Shown here: positions 11,603 through 22,200 of the stretch, piece after piece
Numbering within the stretch: the stretch's first letter is position 1
Layout of the letters: every line of letters begins with the position of its first letter
DNA from: Plantago elongata
Taxonomy: Eukaryota > Streptophyta > Magnoliopsida > Lamiales > Plantaginaceae
Reading direction: 5' to 3'
Assembly: GCA_036897095.1 (NCBI GenBank)
Contig: JAYMSP010000009.1
Location: forward strand, 1 to 64,000
DNA: 64,000 bases
The notes under the pieces: model-generated
Database searches by the model: none
Told to the model about the DNA's origin: nothing
Seen by the model: the letters and a program-made list of their open reading frames with translations, nothing else
Position numbers and translations under genes: made by a program

Positions 11603-12012
11603 TATCCCTCATAAACTTAGTGGTTCCCCAATTTTTAAAACTTGATTTAATTGGTATCTATAGATACTAACAAGATACTTGCGGACATTTTTATATAGAA
11701 TTAAGTGATGTGAGTTAAAATAGATAGATAATAAGACTCTATTTCTCATTAGCTTTTTAAATAGTTTTTCAGCTACATGAATTTTTTATTATAAAAGTGA
11801 ACGCACAGTTTTTTGGATAAGCTAGTTGAAAATAACCAAGTTAGTTTGTTGAAATAAAAAACTACCTGACAATATATCAACTAACTTTTAAGCTTCCAGC
11901 TACCATTTCAGCTAGTTTTGTTAAATATACCCTATAGAGTTATATTTGTGTTGGTGAAAATTGAAATGTTGGTTGTTACAAATTAATAATTTACAGGTTT
12001 TATAGAATTGTT

Positions 12013-12153
12013 AGACTATGTTCTCTTCAAATGAAATTTAATATACTTATCTAAATGAAACTTAAATGAACTGAACTAAGTGGAACTAAATTGAAGTGTA
12101 GTATAAATTATAACTGAACTTAAATAGTTTTTAGTTGAGTAGAATAGAGCCTT
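12013..12153 (+). mobile_element. MITE family B, copy 1
   Basis: The ends read ATGTTCTCTTCAAATG at the left and TGAGTAGAATAGAGCCTT at the right, an imperfect inverted pair. The interior is made of GAACTGAACT-type words. It is closely related to the next element, which it nearly abuts. Confidence 0.6.
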
Positions 12154-12200
12154 GCACTTTCTCCATTTCAAACTCATTTTTAAATGAAAATTCTATACTA

Positions 12201-12350
12201 AGGCTCTGTTCTCTTCAACTGAAATGTATTGAACTGAACTGAAGTAAGGTATAAATTTTAATTAAGCAGGGCTGAACTGAACTTAATGGAACTGAATGAA
12301 ACTAAACTGAACTGAACTGAATTGATTTTAAGCTGAAGAGAATAGAGCCT
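12201..12350 (+). mobile_element. MITE family B, copy 2 (best preserved)
   Basis: The terminal inverted repeats are AGGCTCTGTTCTCTTCAACT and AGCTGAAGAGAATAGAGCCT, which match after reverse complementing with a few changes over about 20 bases. The interior is rich in (A)ACTGAACTGAA and has no ORF. It ends where the next, larger element begins. Confidence 0.75.
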
Positions 12351-12351
12351 A

Positions 12352-13137
12352 AGTCTCATAAAGGATCTGCTACATTTGGAGAGTCAAGAGAGACCCTTAG
12401 TTTTTACCTCGACAACCAATTTGAAATGTAACGAAATCCCCCGTTCTTTGGGGATGTCCTCAGCGCCGAGGAACATGTACTAGTTACATACATAAAAAAA
12501 TAGAAGATCTAGAGTACGACGGCTATGTAAAACTAAACCAATGACTATTGGAATCGGCTCCGTATCAATGGATTCTCATCATCCATAGTTAAGGAATTCT
12601 TGTGGTATGTTCCTATCATTATATGTGTTATATTCATATCATAATATATGAACAGTAAGAACTAGCATTCTTATTGAAACTGCATTGTGTCTTAGCTTTT
12701 AACACATTTTGTCTAGTTTTTAACAATATCTATTTAGTTTTTCATATTATATCCTTTTGTTGTGCAGTTGCGTTATTCTGTCTAGTTTTTAGTATGTAAT
12801 GTCTAGTTTTGTATTGTGTAGTTTATAAATGATCTTGTACATTTTTGTTACTTGTACAAAAATTTACTCAACCTAGTGTAACATAATTGTTTAGTTTTTA
12901 CATTATATTGTCTAGTTTATAGAAATTCTCTAGTTATTACATGATATTTACACTATTAACTAGTTTTTACATTATATTGTCTAGTTTTTACTTGACCCGT
13001 TTTTAATGAATTCAGGTCAAAAAATCCGCAAAAAAAATCAAAATTCAAGTTGAGAAAAGAGGTAAAATTACCTAATTTTATCATTTGAAAAGGACTTTCT
13101 GGACTCTCATATATGTAGGAGTCTCTCGCAAGACGGA
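12352..13137 (+). mobile_element. TIR element with internal minisatellite, copy A
   Basis: The left end reads TCATAAAGGATCTGCTACAT then TTGGAGAGTC. The right end reads GACTCTCATATATGTAGGAG then TCTCTCGCAAGACGGA. Reverse complementing the right end reproduces a CTCCTACAT...GAGAGTCCA pattern resembling the left. The interior (about 12680-13000) is a degenerate tandem array of a roughly 20-base word, TCTAGTTTTTACATTATATT. The tail TTGACCCG...AATCCGC is shared with copy B at 18150-18715 in reverse. No coding sequence was seen. A Mutator-like affiliation is possible but unproven. Confidence 0.6.
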
Positions 13138-14464
13138 CTCAAGAATCTATCCTCTAATTTATTAACTCCTCTCTTATTTTATTCATTAGATCTTATACTT
13201 AAATCATAACCCCCTTTCTTACTTTATTAATTATGTCTTTAATTTATTCAATACTAGAAATTACGTCATACACGTAGTGTGTGAAGTGTATTCTACTCTT
13301 GCTTTACAATTTGCTAAGTTATATTTAATTTGTCTCATTACAATTTATAAATATTTAGGTGAACAAATCGGTTGATGACTGTTACGTTGATAAAAATAGT
13401 GAAACATCAGTGTATGACACATTCGTTTTATACGGATATATGAAATGCATCACCAATTTTTAGCATAAAACATTACGCGTATGAAATATATATTTTGTTC
13501 TTGTTCTATGATTTGATAAGTTATATATTCTGGCCTTGTTTTGTGATGTACTAAGTTATGTAAATGTATGATTAATTGTCAAAGTTTGTAAATATTATAA
13601 ATATGTCAAAGTTACAGTAGAAAAGAATAATATTTCAAAATTATAAGAACTTATAAGAGTCATACAGATTATGAGAGTTCATGAGAGTTCTACACAAATA
13701 CATAAATATATACAATTATACTTGAATTGCCTTATTTCTAATTTTCACGGGTCTAATTTTCGGATCCGATTTGATTAATTCGGGTCGGATAGAGATATAT
13801 GGGTCACTTAAATATCCTCTCTTTCAGGGTTTTTTTCTCCTTTCCCCCCTTCTTCTTCTTTCTTCTCTCTCTCTTCCCCATCACTCCGATGCTCTCTTCG
13901 ACTATCTCCGCCGTCCGACGACCAATAAAAAATCGTAAAAAACAACAATAAATTATGATTTTTCTATTTTTATAAAAATCTTAACTTTTTTAATACTTTA
14001 GTAATTTATAATTGAATAATTTATATTTATAATTTAGGATTAAGTTAGTATTCATTGAGGTATCACTAAATAATTACATGGATAATTAGTTCGCTAGCTC
14101 CTAGAGTGGGAGACAAAAAGCCAAAATTTATGAGTGTTATGTCAAGAGTTGTCATAGTTCTAGCTAGCTTCGAACTTATTAATCAAATGATGATCGTTTG
14201 AAACTTTATAAAGCTCGCGTCATGATGAAAGACTTAAGTGGGCAGATTTTTAGTGGGTTAATTATAACATATTATGAATAATAATAAAACGCCCTAAGTG
14301 CCGAAAGAAATTAAGAAATAATTAATACTCGGAGTGAATGGTGTGCCATAATAAGAGGCCCACTCACAAATCATAATATTGTAGTAATTCTTTCAATCCA
14401 ACTTAAAAACAATCTCGGATCAGTTACATTTAACTATATTTACTTATAATTTATATTACATTTA
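13138..14464. other. Intergenic DNA containing a Helitron end and a GC/CT-rich island
   Basis: No gene recognised. A Helitron-like 3' end lies at 13254. At about 13840-13925 a CT-rich tract runs into TCTCCGCCGTCCGACGACC, which looks like a 5' UTR and first-codon region but opens no long ORF. It may be a captured gene fragment. Confidence 0.35.
13254..13290 (-). mobile_element. Helitron-like 3' terminus
   Basis: Read on the minus strand, a hairpin (CACACAC-TAC-GTGTATG, 7 bp stem with one G.T pair; 13267-13283) is followed about 9 bases later by a terminal CTAG and then T. That is the canonical Helitron 3' end: hairpin, then CTRR, inserted between A and T. The element body should extend to the right. 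A 5' TC end was not found. Confidence 0.4.
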
Positions 14465-14610
14465 AGCTGATTGGCATGACATTTGAATGGATATTTTAAT
14501 GAAATTGTGTTTGGAATGAAATTGAAATGGGGTATTTGAAATGTATTTTAGGCCAAATCACTGTTCATCGAGACAAATTGAGGCATTTAAATGCCTGGTC
14601 AATCAGCCCC
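14465..14610 (+). mobile_element. MITE family A, copy 3
   Basis: The left end GCTGATTGGCATGACATTTG and the right end TTTAAATGCCTGGTCAATCA then GCC are imperfect inverted repeats. The interior is shared with the 7056 copy (GGTATTTGAAATGTATTTTA, GGCCAAATCACTG). This is the best-preserved copy of the family here. Confidence 0.7.
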
Positions 14611-14697
14611 TCAGTTCAATTTAGTTCAGTTCAATTTCATTTAATTTAGTTCAGTTCAGTAAATTTTTGTTGAAAAGAACAGATTCTAAGTCGCAAG
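14611..14697 (+). mobile_element. MITE family B fragment
   Basis: TTCAGTTCAATTTAGTTCAG repeats lead into TTGTTGAAAAGAACAGATTC TAAG, which resembles the right end of the 12201 copy (CTGAAGAGAATAGAGCCTAAG). The left end is missing or fused with MITE family A copy 3. Confidence 0.45.
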
Positions 14698-15122
14698 ACA
14701 AAATAATATCGTGAAAACGTGAAAATCTAACCGTCAATGAAATGATATGGTATATTGCACACTACACACATAGCTGGGGTCTTTTATCATTCAATTTGCT
14801 ATGTTGTGACATAATGATACAATTCCAAACATAAAGGTTACACTCTAAGTCTCCAATTTTGTTTCATGAGTGACTTACGGAAATGTGATAGTTTGAAAGC
14901 TCCAAGGTTGTTGCTAAGAGAGAATCATGCTACAATACAAGAGTGTGTGTGTTGATTCATGCGCATCAACCCATGTTAGACCATTAGGGTGAAAATCTGT
15001 GTTCTGAATAATAATAATAAATCTGCATTTGAACCGACAAATTAGAAAACGATAAGACTACGACGACAATGCTTACTGACTTTGCTGTAGCTAGCTATCA
15101 TCCATCTTTGAATCTCCACTCT

Positions 15123-15148
15123 CCAGTACCAGTACCAGTACCAGTACC
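15123..15148 (+). repeat. (CCAGTA)n microsatellite
   Basis: Four perfect CCAGTA units plus CC, in otherwise non-coding AT-rich DNA. It could be a length-variable marker. Confidence 0.9.
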
Positions 15149-15725
15149 ATTATACTTCATTTATTAAGCTATTAAGTGATCGAGTAGGTAAAAACTTGAT
15201 TTGGTTTCTCTTGCCGACACAATATCATCATCCTTTTCAAACTGCATGTTTATAATTAAGCCACTCGGAGCATGATGCATGCATTTTCGTAACCCAGATA
15301 ATTCATTAATGCATTTCTATCTTATAGTTATAGATACCATGTGTGCATGTCACCAAGAGAAAGCTAATCTCACCGTCACATTTCATTTCAGCATGGAAGT
15401 GATAGTGTAGTGTGTACATAAACCGATTTTAGAATCAATCGACAAAGTTCTAACGAGTTTTACTCTGCCAAACTCGGACAACTGTTTGAGTTGATTATCA
15501 TTTGTAATACGAGTTGAGTAGTTTACCAGCGTTTTTTATAAAAATTCATCAATTACATTTCATACTAAATAAATTATTTAAGTTTTGTGCATCAATCTCA
15601 CTATAACTGAAATTAATTCAATATATATACTTCGTTATCTTTAGAAAGAATTGTTAATTTTACCTCAAAATACTTAGAGTTGTATTTTTTTCTTAAACTT
15701 CAATTGAAATTTTATATTAGTAAAG

Positions 15726-15876
15726 CAGTATTATTTTCAACTGAAAATCACTTCATTTCATTTTAGCTCGACTTAGTTATAATTTATACCTTCATTCTGA
15801 CTCGACTTAATTATAATTTATACATTATTTCAATTCAGTTTAGTTCTTTAAATTTAAATTGGAAAGAAAGAAACCT
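15726..15876 (+). mobile_element. MITE family B-like, diverged copy
   Basis: TTTTCAACTGAAAATCACTT at the left and AATTGGAAAGAAAGAAACCT at the right echo the family B ends. An internal word (CTCGACTTA-TTATAATTTAT) is duplicated. The match is weak and the boundaries are approximate. Confidence 0.35.
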
Positions 15877-16570
15877 AAAATTATATTGAAATTCGTTATC
15901 CGTGTATATTTACTTTGACACCTACCATGATTTGTTTATTCTGTACGAGCATTTATTTCTATTGTACAAGCAATCTGCAAGCACGAGTTTTCATTTGGAT
16001 CTTTTGAGAACGAAAATGGTGTAGATGAAATATATATAAGTTGACGTGACACAAAACATGATCCAAGATTTGTGGTCAAGTTACCTAAATATTGAATATC
16101 CTACCTTCATTAATGTTAACTAGAGTGTTGGCACTGATCCGGAGTAGCATATATTTGAACCTAACGTTATATATTCACGTCAACTTAACGAAAATGCAAT
16201 TTGTTACCAAAAAGAAAAAAGCAATTTCAAAAAAAAAAAATTCTCTAGTTTGTGAGACAATTTGACAATAAGAAATTAAGAATTTCAATTAAAATTAATT
16301 GTGAATTTCAGTTTGATCTTACAAAAAGCTTATATATGTATATGTATATTTAAGTTCATATTAAAATATTAAGGGACTGATTGGTATGCAATTTGAAAGG
16401 GTAAAATTCGATTCAAATTAATATTTTTATATATAAAAATAATAAGAATCAAATTTTACCTATTTAAATTACATATTAAATATACACTTAAATTCCCCTA
16501 CCTCACCAGATAGATTATGCAGGTTGACTTGATTAGTTGTTGCATGACCTAGCTAGCTAGAGAGGCAGCT

Positions 16571-16608
16571 ATATATGTAAGTATATATATATATATACTT
16601 ACATATAT
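16571..16608. repeat. 38 bp perfect AT palindrome
   Basis: ATATATGTAAGTATATATAT followed by its mirror ATATATACTTACATATAT gives a perfect self-complementary stem. The embedded GTAAGT/ACTTAC pair makes it more than a plain TA run. A cruciform or a cloning/assembly hot spot is possible. Confidence 0.85.
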
Positions 16609-16682
16609 ATATATATATATAATATAATATCCTACTTAATTCATGCATGAAGGATCAAAAATTAATAATACTCAGCAGCCAG

Positions 16683-17058
16683 CAGCCTCAATATATAAAA
16701 TTCATACTTGGACAAAATAAAATGGAGCTTTTAACACATAGCTAAAATGTAGGTAGATAATACAATTAATTAAGGACATCATTGACTCGAAAATTAATTT
16801 TAATAAAGCAGCCTCAATACATAAAATTCATACTTGGACAAAATAAAAAGGAGCTTTTAACATATAACTAAAATGTAGGTAGATAATACAATTAATTAAG
16901 AACATCATTGACTCGAAAATTAATTTTAATAAAGCAGCCTCAATATATAAAATTCATACTTGGACAAAATAAAGAGGAGCTTTTAACATATAACTAAAAT
17001 GTAGGTAGATAATACGATTAATTAAGGACATCATTGACTCGAAAATTAATTTTAATAA
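16683..17058 (+). repeat. Tandem array, 3 x 126 bp
   Basis: Three near-identical units start at 16683, 16809 and 16935, each beginning CAGCCTCAATA(T/C)ATAAAAT and ending TTAATTTTAATAAA. Only a few substitutions separate them, so the amplification is recent compared with the neighbouring repeats. No ORF spans the unit. Confidence 0.95.
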
Positions 17059-18149
17059 ACCTAGCTCCAACATATATCATGCACTGAATTTGCACTGTAT
17101 ATAGTATGTAACTTTACTTATCAAACTTCAATTAAACTCGGTAAGGAATATATGCTCTATTATTTTATATTAATAATACTTTAACAATATACGTATGGAT
17201 AAAATTCATGTAGCATTTTGTCTGCATCATTATTATATGCCCAGTTTATTCATTTATAAAGTTTGCATGCAGGATATATATTAAGTGATCATGGTGGAAT
17301 TTGTGCTACCTATATAATAAAGAATATGAATTCCAAGTTCCGAATATATATCTTAAAGAGACGTATAAATTATAACCAATTCATAAAATAATTTTACCGC
17401 AGAGAAAACTTATGACAAAATTTCATTTCTCATGCGCACCAACCAATGTTACGTTTCTTTCACCCTCATGATTCATGAATAGTGAAGTTGGTTTCGGATA
17501 TATATATATTTATCCCATTTGATTAATGTTAAACACACTTGAGTAGACAATGGCCCGCCGCCAATTAAAATGTTAGGAAATAAGTGTAACAATGTCATAT
17601 AAAAAAGAGTCAGTATTCAATGAAGGATTGTAGCATAAACCAAATGTTGCAATAAGCAATCTAAATTGCACTTTCTAGTTTTTTCCTTTCTATTGCTCCA
17701 TAAGTACATCTTGTGATGACGTATATATTAATAATATTAATTGATTAAGAAAAAAAACTGCACTTTGTAACAAGCTTAAGATCACTTTTTAGCAAGCACG
17801 TTGATATGTATGGGCAGTACACCCCCGGCAAGAAGGCGTGTAAAGACTTGGTTAGTTAATCTTAAGGGTGTTAACGAGCCGAACTTTGACTTAGTGAATC
17901 AGTAATCATCAAAATTTCAATTCTACTCGTGATCCTTGAGTTTTCTATAATCGTGCTTGTTAAAATATCGAGTTACTCGCGAGCAGCTCGATTTGCTCGA
18001 CTTATTTTTGCTCGTTAGAGCTCGAAAATAAATTCATTTGCTCTAAATCTATGCTTAGTTATAGTTTTTAGATAGTTTAAGTTAGATAATAAGTTTTTAC
18101 GTTTTATTCATGCATATGTAAGTAAATAAATTTAAACATTTATTTCTAG
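17059..18149. other. Intergenic AT-rich DNA, no gene seen
   Basis: Only short ORFs without protein character. A TA run lies near 17500. At 17876-18020 GAGCCGAAC, CTCGCGAGCAGCTCGATTTG and TCGTTAGAGCTCG words look like repeat debris but no element boundaries could be set. Confidence 0.35.
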
Positions 18150-18715
18150 AGTTCGTTTTGCGAGAGACCCATACATTTTGAAGAATCCCGAAAGTCCCCT
18201 CTAAATAATAAAACTAGACAATTATACATTTTTTTTGCAACTTAACTTTTGATGATTTTTCGCGGATCTTTTGACCCGTATTCATTAAAAACAAGACAGG
18301 TAAAAACTAGACAATATAATGTAAAAATCAAACAAAAGTGTAAATTTAATATCACATAAATAAATTAAAAAATTCTTTTTATAAACTAGACAATATAATG
18401 AAAATTGGACAATATAATGTAAAAACTAGACAATATAGATCACACCGAATGAAACCAGATAATATAGTTACAAAATAGACAATACATACTAAAAATGGTA
18501 AAACTAGACAATATGTTGTAAAAACTAGACAATACATACTAAATATTAGTCGGTTCAACACAAATACACAACATAAAGATATAACATGAAAAACTAGAAA
18601 AATTTAGGTAAAACTAAAACACATGTTATTTATATAAAAATTAGATAACGTGTGTTGAAAACTAGGTGGTCTTTCCGGACTCTCCAAAAGTATGAGGAAT
18701 TTTATGAAACTTAGT
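18150..18715 (-). mobile_element. TIR element with internal minisatellite, copy B
   Basis: This is the reverse-oriented relative of the element at 12352-13137. On the minus strand it reads TTTTGGAGAGTCCGG at the start, an array of TCTAGTTTTTACATTATATT words (18260-18560), then GGGTCAAAAGATCCGC, and ends GGGTCTCTCGCAAAACGAAC. The order of all landmarks matches copy A, which supports one family rather than chance minisatellites. Confidence 0.6.
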
Positions 18716-19261
18716 GTTATTTTTAATATTGCTCATAAGCTTCGATCATTTTATTGACATAATAAAGCCCGACAATGAATTGTTCATAAGCAAGTTCGCA
18801 TTGATTAAACTCGAGTTCGACTTGAATATGCATTAATCGAATATTTTTTTGATTTAATCTGCTCGGCAATAAGTGACGTATTTACCTATTATCAAACTCA
18901 AAACATTGGTCGAGGGATTTAAACCAATTTTTCATTCCAACTTTTGCAAATTCGTGAAAATTGAGCTGTTTAAATTTTGATTAATTCATGATTTTACACA
19001 TTTCACCAACTCTTCACGATGTTGCCGAAAGTTATAGTATATAAATCGAATAAACTGGACTACTTGGGCCGTAACGCAAATACGAAATCTTCTGCAAACT
19101 ATAGAGAAGATGAAGATCTCATCTCTTTCACCTGCCAAAAATTACTGAAAAACACTGAAACAGTTACAAATCCAGTCCTGTTGAAATCTCAAAATCAACC
19201 ACAAACACTTCACACTGATTCGATGCATTGACAAGCTCAAACCAATCTACTTTCCCCCAAA
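18716..19261. other. Intergenic DNA with the RGP1 promoter region
   Basis: No other gene is recognised. The ORF at 19019-19231 starts at TTG and ends just before the RGP1 start, so it is more likely 5' untranslated sequence. Confidence 0.4.
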
Positions 19262-22200
19262 ATGCCACCACCTCTCAATAAACCCTCTCGAAGATTCTCC
19301 TTCTTCGGCCTTGGCTCCGATTCCACCGCCAATTCCGCCGCCAATGCCAATCTACCGCCACCGGAGCTCAAATTGGAGACTGACAGAGACGTGTACAGAG
19401 CTGGTGATCTGATCACCTGCACCATCGAGGTTAAAAACCCAACGGATTCGTGGTCACTCCTGATCGAGAAGCTCGGGTTTGAGATCAAGGGGATCGAGAA
19501 ATTGGATGCGCAGTGGTTTAGTACTCCCAAGGCTGTTCCGGATAATAAGCAGCGGCGAGGTTCGGTTTTCGGCTTTTTTCTGCTCATTTTATTGTCTTAA
19601 ATGGTTGATTGAAGCTGTTGAGTAGGTTACATTGTTATTGTTAATGCGTAATGCGAAATGCGAAATGTTCCTAATTGGAAGCTAAGCCTGTGAAGTGATT
19701 CGGAACTAGTATTACTTACTATAGAATGTACTTATTTCATATACTGATTCATTTGATTTGAGCTGTTGAGTTGTTAATGCAGATCGATGTATAATGCATT
19801 GTGTTGCTTAGTTGGAAAGGCCGGGCGTTATTCCTCATTGGTCTCTCGTGTCATTGGAGCCTAATGCATTAGGTTGCTGAGTTGAAAAGCCCATGTTATT
19901 CCTCATTGGTCTCTGGTGTCATTTGAGCCGAACACGTAGAGTATTAGATTTCCCAATTCAACCGAAAACATTTGAATTTGATGATAAGTGGGAAAAAATG
20001 GATGGAATATGCAGCAAGTTGTAATAAGATTAAATGCATTAGAAACTAGACATATAGGTGGATAAATGTCTGTATTTCTAGTTTTTGACTTTTTATTTAG
20101 GTTTCACAATAAAGCACAGGATTGGCCGCATAAACTTGAATCTTGCAGAAAGCAATTGGCATTCTTCCAAGTTCCAACCTTCTTGTCAAATGCAATTTAG
20201 CTGTCTTATTTAAATTGAAACGCAGTTTACTGTTTTTACGCTGCAGTATGATAATGTTACATTTGCAGCTTTATTTTATCAGAATCAAACTTTCTCTCTC
20301 CTGTAGTTCATGGAGTACACAACATCCTTTAAAGCACTACTTGCGTTAGATAGCATATGTGTAGTGTAGCTGTTGAACTGGGCATCATAAACTTTTTTCT
20401 GATGAGATGCGTAATCAAGGCTAATGCACTTGGAATCTGGATGCGATATCCTGATCCACATTTTCCAGTTCAATGATACATTTCCCACCTAGCACTTTCG
20501 TTAGTCTGAATTGTAAATGTTTAAGATGATTACTCCTGCGGTGTATGGTTGTCATTTACAGCCCTTGTAGATGTCGGAGGTGCTCTATTGTAAATGTCAG
20601 TTGCTGAGTTTTAAAGTAGTAGTTATCACTTGTTAGTAGCACTGTTATTACCATTAGCAAAGTGTTGCTTCCTATCACTATGCGCACTTTTATAACAAGA
20701 AGATTTCTGAGTTCTTGTAGTTTTTCACTTGTCAGTAGCGCTGTTATCACTGTTATCAAAGCGTTACCTCCTAAGTACTTTACATTTACTTTTACATTCT
20801 CATTCATTATAATTTTATGACTGAATTGCTGTTCTTCCTCTAGTGTAATTGCCGGAAGTAATGGTCTGTGTTTTCACTACCTCAGGTGAGTATGTATTCA
20901 TGGATTGCTCATCTCAGACAGTAGTTTCAAATCAAGTTATATCAAGTGGATCCACCAAAACTTGTAAGCCTGACTATATATTCTGATAAAGTTGCCATTC
21001 ATATATTATATTCAAGATCATATCACTTCAAGTTTCTCTGTTTTATTACTTCATTTGTCGATAAATTCAATTCATGTATCACCTCCTCTGTCCATGAGCA
21101 GCAAAGTTTTTGCGTCATCCTGTTCATACTTAGAAAAATGTGCATGGTGTTCTGTTCATCCATTTCATAGAACAATATATTTGTTGTTATAGCCGTTCTG
21201 TCAAAATCTACTGAAAGGATCACAATATTTCCTTGGGGTTCACCTGAATCTAGTTCAATTTGTTAATTGTCTCTAACATCTTTTAATAGTCCATATTGAT
21301 TTAGCTGATATTGTTGATTACATTGTTATTATTATAAATCAATCCTAAATCATGTAGTGAAAATAATTAAGAAATTTATATTATTAAAGTATAGACACTA
21401 CACTTTCTAGTATAATTTCCTTAATTATTTTTTCTATTAATTTACGATAAATTTATAATCAAACCGAGGTTAAAAAAGTCAACAAAAACTAAATTAGACG
21501 CTTAGCTCGGGACAGAGGAAGTATCAATATCTATCAATTAGCATAAAAGAGTTGTTTGGTATCTCAATGTATTTTACACAAAGCATGTTAGAAGTAAGAA
21601 CACGTGTTCTTATAGATACAGTGCAGAATTATGCTGAAAAGACTATAATTGACGGTTGGAGTCTCTGGACATATCTAGAATTGGTCCCCGAAGCCTTATT
21701 ATGTGAACTAGCAACCTATCTTTCAAATCTCTAGTTATTTGATAGTCATTCCATTTATAGAGCCTGTTTCATTTGTATACAACAAACGAATGGTACTTCG
21801 TTGGTCTTCTTGTGTTGTGGATTAATTTAATTAGTCTCCCTTTTTTTTTTTAAATGTTTGATTGTAGATGTGATAAGGACACTACTACCCAGCGTTATGC
21901 CTCCATCATACCGAGGTGCAACTATCCGTTACCTTTACTATGTTAGGAGCACACTGTGTGGACAATATTTGATATTGGAGAATGGACCCTCTCATAAAGA
22001 GTCAATACAAGCTCTTCCTGAAGTGGTTAGTTTCCTATTATGCTTTGTTCCTCACATTTTCGTATGAATGAAGAGTCAATGAAGTAATAAACAACGGTTT
22101 ACATGTTTATCCTCACCCCTTTGTTGCCTGTAAATGTTGACTTATCTGGAAAATAACCTGTGTTATGCTACTATTCGTATATAAGCCAATGAATACTCTT

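Noticed and set aside
12680-13000. CRISPR-like array of about 20-base repeats
   Set aside because: Units are degenerate, adjacent and without unique spacers, in a plant nuclear context. It is a minisatellite inside a TIR element.
21270-21525. Stowaway MITE in RGP1 intron 3
   Set aside because: Only one end (GGGACAGAGGAAGTA) is visible; no matching left end was found.
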